Shown piece by piece: positions 24,665-59,250 of a stretch of 64,000 nt of DNA. This DNA is from Macquaria australasica (taxonomy: Eukaryota; Chordata; Actinopteri; Centrarchiformes; Percichthyidae). The position numbers were made by a program, and so were the translations under genes. The first letter of the stretch is position 1; every line of letters starts with the position of its first letter. The notes below the pieces were generated by a model. The model had not been told where the DNA came from. It worked only from the letters and a program-made list of their open reading frames with translations, and did no database searches. Location: assembly GCA_005408345.1 (NCBI GenBank), contig SEMN01000317.1:372001-436000 (forward strand), in the 5' to 3' direction.

Positions 24665-27600
24665 CTGGGACAGAGGAAAAGTAGTGTGAGCTTCATGTTT
24701 TAAAGTTTCCTGAAAGTGCTGAGATGGTTTTTGACTTTCGGTACAATATGACACATAGATAATATTTCTAATGATATTTAAATACCCACTACAGGGTTTG
24801 TACAAAGTCTTGTAAGTTTGGAAAATGCTTAATTTTAACTGTTATGTTTTCAAGGTTAGGAATATGCTTGAATTCGAATATACTCCTTGAAAAATGCTTG
24901 ATTTTTCAACATAATGTGGTGTTTCATTATCGACACAATCACTCATGTAAACCAAAAATCTTTTAATTTGAAATGAAACAGTCCCGTCGTCATATTTGTT
25001 GGTTGTCTCCTGGCATTTATAACAACACTTTAGATGTGATGATAAAGGCTTTAAGAGTCTGGAAATGTTTGGTTTAGGTACCTTAAAATGCTTGAAAAGT
25101 GCTTGAATTTTACTCTTAAAAAGCTGTACGAACCCCGCTACTACATTCTAAAATATATTCATTTTGTCATTAATCTTAATTGTAATCAATGAAAAGTGTT
25201 GCTGTACAATTAAATGTCAAAATATATCACAACAAATAATCCATATTGTTAATGAAAATCCTATTTATCTTCAAAAGCAAGATTTGCAGTTGGTTTTACA
25301 GCATAAGCTATAGTGTGATGCTTCTTTTCATGTGTTTTGTACTCACGATAAGGAATGGAAAGACTAGGCCCAGCAGAGCGAACAACAACCAGCGTTGGAT
25401 CCCCATGAGGACAAACGCTGCCAGTCGATCGGACTGGATGAAGATCTCACTGTTGAGAGTAGCTGTAGCTCCCGCTGGGTGAAGCAGAGAGACGACGCAG
25501 GTGATTCAGGTAATTATCTTTGAGTGCGTACATCTTTTCTATGTGAGCCTTAACACAGTGTATAATGAACTGAATTTCCTTTTTTTCTCCAAACACTCAG
25601 CTGTGTAAAGCACATACCGGGTCCTCCGCAGAAGAAGATGATGAAGATGATGATCAAACTAGCGGTAATGTATGGAACCCAATAGCTGGATTCCTGTATG
25701 GAGACAATTTTGCATATCTGAATATCAGTATATTCTGCTGTATTGACAATTTCTAGAGCAAGTATTTAATCCTGCCTTGGTACACTAAGCTAATACACAT
25801 TTTGCCTAAACTGTATGTGAATAGGTCAGTTTCCATTTTGTTGGCTGTATATTTTCATATTTACTTTAATGGCATTAAGAGTCCATTCACCCAAAGCACA
25901 AAAACATATTTTCTCACTTATCCTTAGTGGTGTCAAGCAATGCAGATAATTTTGGTTTTATCTGCTGAGGTTTTGAGATATCTGTTTTCTGAGGTTTCTG
26001 TCATCACCCCAATACAATGGAATTTAATTTGTAGTGTTCACAGGGACTATTACTTTGGCAGAAATTTTCAGTTAAAACAACTCACAGTGAAATCTGTGGA
26101 TTATCAAGAGTAATCGGGACATTTTCAGGGAATAAATGTTTCTGTTGAGTTTATTTAATGTGTTTTTTTCAATGCTGTTTTTTCCATTGTATCTGGGTAG
26201 AGGCAGAAATCTCAGAGATGGAGGTCTAAAACCTGTGTAAATAACTTACTTGACACTACTACAAAAATATATGAAAATATGTTTCTTTGTCATTTGGGTG
26301 AACCCACCCTTTAAAGTACATATCTTTCAACCTCACACCTGGCTACATCTGTGGCAGTATTCACAGGTAACAGGTTTACCTTCAGGTTGAGCGTGACAGT
26401 GACCAACACCCAGCTGGCAGACATGACACCATAACCCCCCCATAACAACGGCCTCCTCCCTGTGTGCTCAATCAGCAGTCCCTGAGAGAGAGAAAGGTAA
26501 AAAATGATAATAGAAATGTGCCAATAATTGTTCTCTTGGGCAAAATACCCCTCTCTGTCAAGAGATATACAACAACAGCAATATTTTGGGGAGATTGTTA
26601 GAAGCTGACTCCCACATCATTGATTGCCTTCAGATCATTTGCTCTGCTGCTCCATGCTAACACTTCCCAACAGAGCTATTACAGGTGTTTACATCATTTA
26701 ATACTGTATGGCTATAATATGAATTAGAAAGGTATACTACTAGATATGATAGAATTTCCTGTACTGTATGACCTTAAAATGTGCTGAGCCAAAGGTCAAC
26801 TAGTTTTTATGCTTCTGTTTTGTCTATTTACACTTTGATCTTAAATCTAACAATAATATACTGCATCTGCAGTATATAAATCCTGTATTTTAATCATTAA
26901 AATACAGTTCAGTCAACCAACTCGCATGGAATGGATGATTATGTGAATGTCGAATATGTACGGGGTTGATGTTTGCCGTCTAGGCTCTGACCTCGTCACT
27001 CCCCATTAGAAAACACCAAGCTCTGCACAGCGTGGAGTGGGGAGTGACGATAACAGCCGTCCTCCAAGGTGAACATACAGTAGACTCAGAGCCTACAGGT
27101 GGATGCTAGGATGGAGGTGGGGCTTTTGAAATGCTATATGAACAGCAGCACTAGTATCAAGAGACAGCATAGCTTTAAGGTAAGTGGTGTGACAGCAGGC
27201 AGGGCAGCACTGACAGCTTAAGTAAACCAAAGTGTGTTTGATGTACAGCATGTTGCAGTGAGAGAGAGTGTGCCGTGTGAGTGTAGCAGCGGACTCGAGA
27301 TGACTGCCTGAATTAGCTTGTAGACTTTGCTGCGTTTGCCAAATGGTCATCACTAACTATTTTGAATTTTTGCCATACCTCAGTGTGTTTCTGGTGGGAA
27401 ATGTAAGACATGCAGGAAACTGGTGGTTGTGGCAACCGTTCAAACTAGCAGATTAATGGCTGAACTGAACAACAACAGTTTCCCACAATTTCTCAATTAA
27501 CAGCCCAGGATGTAAAGGTAGAAAACAAGCAACATTCCTGTGCCAAATAAAGATTTGTCATGAGTGGAGTGAAGATGTGGAGATAAAGAGCTCAGGTGCA

Positions 27601-29952
27601 GACTGAGGGAGTCACTCACACAGGAGATGGAGGTGATGATTTCAGACACTCCAAGACCCAAGGTAACATAGCGGATCTTGTCTCTCGGTATACCTGCCTT
27701 CAGGAAGATGTCAAAAGAGAAAGTACTGATCTGGGAAGGAGAGATTTTGAGAGGCTATAATCTTCAGTGTTTGGATGCTAAAATCAGCATGATATAAGAT
27801 ATTTCCATCCTCACTGCAGACATGCCGGACAGCTGGTTGCAGCAGTAGATGATGGACATGGTGATAAGCTGCCATCGGACTGTCCTGTCCCTCACGAGCT
27901 GCAGAGGGCTTTTTGGTGGGGCAGCTTCAATGGCTGCCTGCTCAGCCAACATCTCGTCCATCTCCTGTTTGTAGTCACCTTGGCCCCACAGACTCTGGAG
28001 AGCTGGGATGAGAAAGACCAGAGACACAGACACAGAACCCTTAAAATGAATGGGTGAAGCTAACAGTCAGACAAAGGCTCTATGATCCCAAATGTGTTGG
28101 TAAACCACGACCTACTTTGTCACAATATACACGTCTTAGCATTTTAAAACTTTACATCAATTCCATTGTCCTGTAGATGCCTTTACAGCAAACATAACCA
28201 AACTCTTTAGCACTTAAAGGCATTTTTGAGGACAATTAGCCTATCTACAAATATTGCTTAGTGAATTTCAAGTAGTGTGGGTTTTTTTTTTGTCTGTGTG
28301 TTTAATACTCAAACTATAAAGGGCTGTTTGGTCAGGCTCTGCATGAATATGGGGAAATATACCAACCTTTTTTGCAAGCTTTATCGTCTCCTTTCTCTAT
28401 GAATAAGTATCTGGGAGCCTCTGGAAGAAAAGGCAACACTATAACCTGAACCACTGAGAAAAATGCAGGGACACAGAGGACGATGTTCCACAGCTCCTCC
28501 CGACCAAGGATCTCACTGAAACCAACAAAATGAAGTGCTATGTTTTACTGTAGAAAATAGCATCTTTATTTACATTTCCTAATATTGAGTTGAAGCTCTT
28601 TTTGCACACTTCTCAAAGCTTAAAAATTCTTCTCAAACTCGTCTGCCTCCCTTTAGCTAAATCAGTAGGTAACAATGGCTGTTACGTGGATTCTCCTCAT
28701 TCGTTCATGAAAAGATTGTCACTAATATTTTGTGCATTCAGTGCACATTAAGCTCTCTTATCCTCTAAAAATAATTGAAACAACTGTTGTCTTCTCATAC
28801 ATGTTGACAATAAGTGCATACCTCAGTCCAAAGAACTGTCCAGACAGCTTCCCAAGTGACGTGAAGGTCGCTGAGGTCAGAGTCACTATGCCTCTTAACT
28901 TTCTGGGTGAAATTTCTCCGAGGTACATTAAATGGATGCTCATTCCCAAACCTGCAGGTCATGAGCAGATGTTAATCCGTCAGGTAAAAACATGATGTGT
29001 TTGTGTACAGTGTATAACGCTTGTCACAGAATATGGCTTACCTGCTGAGTAGCCATACAGGATCCTTGCCACAATAATCATTTCATATGATTTGGCACCT
29101 TTACTTGTCAGCATGATCCCTGCTGCAACAACGGCAATAAAGCTGTTGCCGATCATAGCCTTTTTTCTGATGAAGGAACACATATCAAGTCTTTGCTAGA
29201 ACCCTCTCTCCCAGCTAATTTAAAAAATTCAATGAGTGAGGAAACAATAACAGTAGGAGGCGTGGCCTCGTGGCTCCGTATTTGTGGTTCAGGGGACATT
29301 CGGAAGACTGACTGATTAGTCTTTTTTTTTATATAAATTTCTTAGACAGCCATTTTCAACCCATGAAATGCAGATTTTTATACGTTTGGTAAGGAATGTC
29401 AATATTAACACCAGCACTGATGTGTTTCATCACAGTACAGTCATATCATTTAGTTTACAGCTCAAAAAACATGTTTAAGCGTGCAATACCTTTTTAAGTC
29501 TCTCTTACTCACCTTCCCAGTATGCCCGAGACAAATTTGACACTGACAGCACCAAACAATCCCCCGACAGCATACATGGAAACAATGAGGGACCAGATCA
29601 TTGTGATCGTCTGCGGAGGTGGAGGCTCTTCGTATCTGTCACACCAGCTGCTGTTGATGAAGCGCTGTATGTACTGCAGTGAAAGTGAATGAGAAATGAT
29701 GCTCTTTTTACTTTTCACATTCAGACAGAGAACCACACACTCTCTCAGCCTCTGCCACTAACTGGAGGTGAAAATGTGGTGCAAGAGTTTGAAGAGAGAG
29801 AGAGAGAGAGAGAGAGAGAGGTGAAGCAACAAACAACAGGAAGTGATGTATCTCACCGGTGAGGGAGAACTCAATTCAGTAATGTGGTAGCCAGTTTGAA
29901 AGCTTCCTCCAATTCCCAAAATAATGATGAGGAACAGAGCGTTGCCGTGGGT
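24479..29952 (-). CDS. Facilitative sugar transporter, SLC2A family (class II, SLC2A9/11/15-like), 5' exon missing
   Basis: Eleven exons read on -: 29857-29952, 29513-29673, 29042-29166, 28822-28951, 28367-28515, 27815-28002, 27620-27730, 26380-26481, 25618-25693, 25347-25474, 24479-24664. Phases close, giving 483 aa without the first exon. Features: GIGGSFQTGYHI in helix 1, WSLIVSMYAVGG, GRKKAM (about 84), YLGEISPRKLRG (about 136-147), PEAPRYL (about 202), NQLSG (about 276), GRRPLL (about 328), PETKGK (about 449). These are the major-facilitator sugar-porter signatures and predict a 12-helix membrane protein moving hexose, urate or a related substrate. Resemblance is closest to GLUT9/GLUT11-type proteins; fish slc2a11-like or slc2a15 are the likely names, unresolved here. 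Odd points: the helix-7 QQLSGxNAxxYY motif reads NQLSGMSAISTF and helix 10 has GGPAGATATLNSEIF. Substrate cannot be inferred safely. Confidence 0.88.
24792..25137. repeat. MITE family C, copy 1 (346 bp)
   Basis: Ends CAGGGTTTGTACA and (inverted) CGGGGTTCGTACA, flanked on both sides by CTA (24789-24791 and 25138-25140). Internal blocks such as gcttgaattcgaatatactcc match the copy at 42316-42596 in reverse orientation. Three-base duplications are consistent with PIF/Harbinger-type elements (inference). Lies in the last intron of the SLC2A gene. Confidence 0.75.
26981..27095. repeat. Nested inverted repeat
   Basis: TCGTCACTCCCCA (26993-27005) is inverted at 27038-27050, and TAGGCTCTGA (26981-26990) at 27086-27095. 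The two arm pairs are asymmetrically spaced. Located in an SLC2A intron. Confidence 0.6.
28822..28951 (-). CDS. SLC2A transporter exon with YLGEISPRKLRG signature
   Basis: Encodes GLGMSIHLMYLGEISPRKLRG and TSLGKLSGQFFGL. The Glu and the SPRKLRG stretch form the conserved cytoplasmic motif between helices 4 and 5 of SLC2A proteins. Acceptor ctgcag, donor GTATGC. Confidence 0.9.
29792..29821. repeat. (GA)n microsatellite
   Basis: Uninterrupted AG dinucleotides about 35 bp below the first recognised transporter exon. Confidence 0.9.
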
Positions 29953-31822
29953 CTACAAAGCAGAGTAAATAACAGAAATAGGACTCAGTAGTGATTGGAC
30001 ACAGATATTTAAAAATCCTCCCTGCTATAGACGATAAGAAACTGGAAACTTCCCCAGAGGCTTGAATTAAATTCATTTGTGTGCTTTCATCAGCAGATCC
30101 TCCTTTAATGGAGCCTAATCTATAAGAATAACATTAGTTGTAGGCCATGGTGGAACAAGGGACAGTATACAGTCAGATTTACATCTTCTGGGGAAAAAAA
30201 AAAAAAGGGGGTGATAGAGGGTGGCAAATGTATTTATGTAAAATGACACACTAGATTGATAATAGCTTTCAAACTAGGGACCACTCAGTGTGTAACTCCA
30301 TGACTAATCTGATCATCTAAACAACTGATGACCTGTCGTAATAATATGAAATAAAAACGGCTGTCATGAGCTCAATTAGAAACAAATCAAAAAAGGGATT
30401 GGATTTTTAGAAATAAATGTGTTTCCTAGTTGATCATTTTATTATACTTGGTAAATATATAACCTATATGTATATTTAGAGTGAAATTGACCCTCTTCTT
30501 TTCATACTTACTCAAACTAAAATTGTCACTCTTAATAAACTCTTAAACTAATCAGAGTAAAACAAGCTGTAATGCTTGGTGCACTGTTCACAGATAAGGA
30601 TTTTTCTTACTCCAATTTTTTATCTTGTTAAAAATCCTCATCATTTTTTTAATCTTCTGTAGGATTATTCAGCTCTGAATGTATTGAGTGCCGATACTAT
30701 TTTTTGAATTGAATGACAAGTTTGAAAAATAACTCAGAAACTGACAAAGTGCAATGACTCAGCTAAAACTGTGGTTTAGATGAGTCACTGAGCTCGGACA
30801 AACTCAAAAACAACCTGCTTGCCCAGAACAACATGTTATTGTGTTTTTCTTCCATTTTCCCTGTTAATAAAAGTTTCTTAGAGCTACAAGCATAACGTTA
30901 GGTTTATACAGGAAAAATAGCAATGTTTCTAAAAGATTTTGACACAAACACTTACTTACTGCTCAAACTGTCCTGTGAACATTTATATATATACGTATAT
31001 AAAAATCTTCTATTAAACAAATTCAGTAAAGGCCTACCAGCTGTTGCAGCAAAGTTTCCATTCTTTCTGTCTTTTTGCATGAACCTTACAGTAACATGTG
31101 TCTAGACTGCATGGACTCTGTTAAGTATTTTGGGCTGCTTATCATTAACTTTTCAGACTTTCTGACTAGAAATAAAGTAACCAGCAATCACTCCGCAACC
31201 CTGACAATGACTTCCCCTGTGTGTGTCACTCATCTGCTCATCTCAGCTGACTATTATATTGGATTAATGCAGCGGTGTAAACGAGTACAAACCATGTAAA
31301 GTCAGTTTACACATGATGTAGCAGAGGGATTTCATAGATTTTCCCATCAGCATTTGTGGGTTTGTATAATATAAAAAATGGCAAAGGATTATACCAGCAC
31401 TTTTACCATTTATGGCAAATTATGTGCATAACATTACTGCTGACTGTTCTCCATAGCACGCAATAGGGTTGTTTTAGGGTTTTTCCTACAGGCATTAATC
31501 TCTGTCAGTTCTTCCCATTGAGGGTCACATGGAGGGTTGAAGCCTATCACAGCATACATTGATCAAGATGACATACTGTCACCAATTCCCAATTCCATAC
31601 CACATACTAATTCTATTAGTAGACTTTAGTGGTGTAGTGTGTTCACACGGGAAAAGTGACAAACTAATATATATAAACAAAAGTCAGTATGCATACTGAA
31701 AACACTTGACTCTCCTGTTGATGGACACTATTGACCCACAATGCACAAAGGAAATGGAGGTGCTGCTCCCAGCTGCAATATGGCGAGACAGCTCCAGAAT
31801 GATCTTAGGGAAGAAAAAATAA

Positions 31823-31880
<58 letters not shown>

Positions 31881-32159
31881 TTTAATAATTATGTATAAAT
31901 AGGCCCAAGTAAATCTTTGCGTTTTCTTTGCGAAATTTAATTAGCTGTGGCATTTCAAAGTTTCAAAGCAGTTTGATTGACATCCTTCAGAGCACCAGAG
32001 CACTGATACAAGTATGTTGGTTCCTTGTGTAGTAAAAACAGCAGGCAATACAGCAAAGATCAGTATAGCCTGGAGCATGCTGTATTCAGACAGTATGCAG
32101 GGTGGAATTGGGGCACAGGTGTTGTTCATACTGATGTCCAGCAGGGGGTAGTACCTGAT
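29953..32159. other. Interval between SLC2A first recognised exon and psmd6 promoter
   Basis: Should hold the missing short first coding exon and promoter of the SLC2A gene, since the exon at 29857-29952 starts in phase 0 after a clean acceptor. I tested several ATG-donor combinations on - and none joined in phase. An AT microsatellite lies at 31827-31878. No other gene seen. Confidence 0.5.
31827..31878. repeat. (AT)n microsatellite, about 52 bp
   Basis: Uninterrupted AT dinucleotides after an AAATAAATA run. Confidence 0.95.
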
Positions 32160-32350
32160 AACGTGGTTATTACATGTCAGGCCGTCCTGCGCTCTTTCCT
32201 CCCCTCGCTGACTGACGCCCCGGCGGAAACAACGCACTCCGGTGTTTTCCGTAGTCATCGTTATCTAGCTGGTAGCGGCGAGTGGTGAACTCTGTGTGCA
32301 CAAAGAAAGCCTTCCTTTTGTGTCTTTGTTTCTATATTTTGGGCTAAAAA
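32160..32350 (+). promoter_or_regulatory. psmd6: Probable psmd6 promoter and 5' UTR
   Basis: A locally CpG-rich stretch (gcgctc, cccctcgc, tgacgccccggcgg, cactccggtg, tagcggcgag) in otherwise AT-rich sequence, directly upstream of the psmd6 ATG, with no TATA box at a plausible position. Typical of a housekeeping promoter; the start site is not visible. Confidence 0.5.
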
Positions 32351-36319
<3,969 letters not shown>

Positions 36320-36428
36320 CCATGGAGGCCATATTTTTTCATCACAGCAACGGGGTCTTTGCATCATTCTTCTTGGTATACTCAAACCTGTAGTCTGTCT
36401 GACAAAGTGACTCTTACATTGTGTATAT

Positions 36429-36434
36429 AATAAA
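36429..36434 (+). terminator. psmd6: psmd6 polyadenylation signal
   Basis: AATAAA 110 bp after the psmd6 stop, followed by T-rich and TG-containing sequence. A short 3' UTR is usual for this gene class. Confidence 0.75.
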
Positions 36435-36532
36435 ATTTGTTTAACTGTTGGGATTGCATTTCTCTAGGCTGTTTATTTCATTTTAGGAAAGAGGCAGAGA
36501 CATCATTTCATATAAATAGCAGTATAAATTAT

Positions 36533-36538
36533 TTTATT
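36533..36538 (-). terminator. atxn7: Candidate distal polyadenylation signal of atxn7
   Basis: TTTATT on + (AATAAA on -), 3.1 kb downstream of the atxn7 stop and about 100 bp from the psmd6 signal on the other strand. It is the last such hexamer before psmd6, so it is the natural limit of a long atxn7 3' UTR. Closer hexamers could be used instead. Confidence 0.4.
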
Positions 36539-39500
36539 TACAGAAACTTGTTACAAAACAAATATACTATACAATCTTTTCTTTAAATATTAATTCTAAC
36601 CTATGTTTTGTTCATGAATTACATAGCAGCCAATACATAAGTCCAGCTGAAAATGATTTTGATAATGTATACAAAAAAAAAATCTATACACGCTTTTACA
36701 TAGTATGAATGGTGGATTTATTTTTTCCCCCCAAACACGAGCTGTATTCTCACTTTCACATTCCAAGTCTATGGTGCTAATAAAAAAACATCCTCACGAT
36801 GTCTCCATCTACTGGAAACAATGTCAAGATGTCAGTTGAGTTTGAGGGTAAACAAAACACTTGATTGAAGGTTTTTACGTACAAAACCCAGTAAACCAGA
36901 CAGTGTGTAAGCCACACACTGAGGCTGACAGAAAATCTTGATGTCTTGTCTGGAAAACTTGGATAAACCCAAAACAAACAAAAAAAATAACACACAATAC
37001 TAAAGTGTTTCATCATGGGCAGCTGACAAGCTCAGGTTTTACCACATTTAGGGTTCATAGGCAGATTTAAAAGCAAACTCCTAAACACTTCGAACATTCA
37101 AGTAAGGTAAAAACAACCCAAAGAATACTGTCCTCAAACAGTCAGGGTGAAACAAATTCAGGCACTTTCTTAATTTGATATTTCTTTTAAAAGCTGCAAA
37201 CTATTTCTTTAAAAGCTGTGATTCAAATTACTTGTTTGGCAACGATGATGCAAGCAGTTGGACTGTTTGAAGTGTTCCTCTTCCTTGCAATGATTGCTTA
37301 AGTCCCTTCAGCCTGTAGAACAGAACATAAGGGGTTTCAATCATGAAATGTGTTTAAGGTCTACAAAGTGTACGACTGCAGAGTCCATGGAAACTGGGCA
37401 GACAACGGGCGTGGCTTCAAGCCTGCAGGACATTTCAAAATCACAGGCTAATTGGGTCTTAGAGTAACTTTTTTTCTGTTGTGTTGATTCGTAGGCAACG
37501 TAAAATGTCTAGTAAAAGCACACGTGATTGAGACCTTAAAAAGTGAATAAAGGTATCCTCTGTCATACAAACACATGCTACAGTGGCAACACTTCACCTT
37601 TGTTCCTTAAAAAGGTTTTCAGTACATGATTCATGAGATGCTTCAGCTTCTACATATAGGCGTATTGCATTATATAGACTTGGCAGTGAACCACTCTGAC
37701 TTTCATCTTTTTTTACTAAATAAATAATGACTGTTTTTTGGAAAATTGTACCAAAAATTCAGCGTGTACGAAAAATGCCTGTGCAAAAATACATATTTCA
37801 CTATGTACAATTTGTTAACAAAATATGTATTCTCAAATAGGGATACTTCAATACTTGTTTGATACATAGGCTACAAGAAAAAAGCTAAATTAAGATTCTT
37901 TTTAAAAACAAAAACAAACTGTCTCCTCTACTTTTCCACACTTATCTGACATCAGTGGAGGTTCCATGAAATCAACAGGTGTTGCCAAAAGTTTAAATGT
38001 GTCCCGTGAAGCCATCTCCATGAATCTCGCACCATAAAACCCACTCGAGACCACTCAAAATAAGCAAACGTCCCAACGAGATGGGCAAGTATTGCCTGAT
38101 TTAAGACTCCATTTTGACAAAGGAATAGAGTATAATGCCTGGCTATCCGTTTTGCTGACAAATCCTTTCTCAACACACACACCGACATAGTGTTTCGGTG
38201 AAGCATTGAAACTTCCAACATCCAGAGCTTGGGTAGTGGTTACACATAGGAGGGACAATCAAACCCACAGAAGACAGGTGACGTGCATAACGTTTGCTCC
38301 AGTTAAGACGTACCATACCTGATTCCCTATGTAGGAAAAATAAACATTACAATTCACATCTGCCCACAGATGGCTGTGGATTTCACACAGCTGTATGGGT
38401 AAAAAGTAGGTAAGTTGTGGCAATAACAACACGATTTGCACAGATTTTCTTCATATCCACACAGGCAATGCACCATCACCGCTTCATGAGCAAGACTGTC
38501 CACCTTTTAGTTGAAGAAAAAAAAAAAAAGTTGTTGGCAAAGCTGATATCAGCTTTTGGCTAGGTTTGTGGACAACTAAGCAGTGCCTGTGGAGAAAGTA
38601 GTTATTTAGTGCTGTTCACAGTCGGGGGTAGGTCTACTGTGTCGATCGTTTTGCACAATGAAAAGATTCAGAAAACTAACAGGTGTCCTCAAGACCAAGC
38701 TATCTCTCTGACAAAAGATTCAATCGAATGGGCACATCAGGCGTCCTTTTCACATTTGAAAGCACAACTTTGTCTTCGCCACGTCTACAAAGACTCTTTG
38801 TAGTTCAGTGTAAAAAGCTCATAAGAAATCATAAAAAGATAACACTTGCATAATTATTCTGGATAATAAAAGAATTGACCAGATCGTCCCTATGGACTCC
38901 TCTCAGGTTACTGCGCGTAACCCGAGGTTACTCAACGGGTCACCAGAGAGAGTCAGACTTAACGGAAAGTGAAACAACAAAGGTGATTGTGTGTTGTTTA
39001 AGGTGTTGCAAGTTAACAGTTTGCTGTTCCTCCTGCTCTCCTTCCAAGGCTTCTGAGATCAGGCGCTGGGGGTGTAATTAAGTTGGAAATTCCAGTAGTC
39101 CAGCAGAATCTGACATGAGAAAAATACTCGTACACGCGCACACATTCACACACTCATTCTAACAAACACGGAAGAGATCGGCTTGTCGTCTCCCCAGTTG
39201 CTCGGCGTCGTGACGGCAGCCCTTAACCTGAACCTTAACCAAGCTTTGAGCTGCAGCTACAGAGACCCATGGCTGTTGCTAATGTTCCTCCGACTTCCAA
39301 CCAGACAGGAAGACCTCTCAGAATACTGGGACAACACATGCGTGGCGTGGGGGGGTCCTTGGCTCACTCGTTAGACCCCTGGCGCTCCACGCTATCCCCA
39401 TACACTGCCACCGCCCTCCCCCCTCCCCCCTCCCCCCCCACACACACAAACACACACACACATGGCTTTGGGAGAAATAGGAAGGACCACATTGACTTCA

Positions 39501-39662
39501 CTGGGCAGTCCAGATCATCTCCACCCTGAGGATTGTGGGAAGCTGAGAGTAATGTGGGTTTGATTTTTAGAAGGCCTCGTGCAGTCCAGAGCAGTATGCG
39601 GACTGCTCCGGACTATTCCCCGTCCGCCTGCCGGTTCCATACACAGAAGCCGGACACCGCTG
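36539..39662 (-). other. atxn7: Probable atxn7 3' UTR
   Basis: Lies on - between the short terminal coding exon and psmd6. It has no coding exon, MITE or microsatellite, in contrast to the flanking introns, which suits a transcribed UTR. Mammalian ATXN7 also has a multi-kilobase 3' UTR. The extent is inferred. Confidence 0.5.
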
Positions 39663-59132
<19,470 letters not shown>

Positions 59133-59250
59133 TCTTTCCGCTACAATGTAACAACACAAGAGTCAGCGTTGCTAGCGCTCGGGATAGGCGGACTTTTTCA
59201 CTGATTGACACGGGCAAACGCGTGTTGTTTCACCGCACCCGCCCCTCAAA

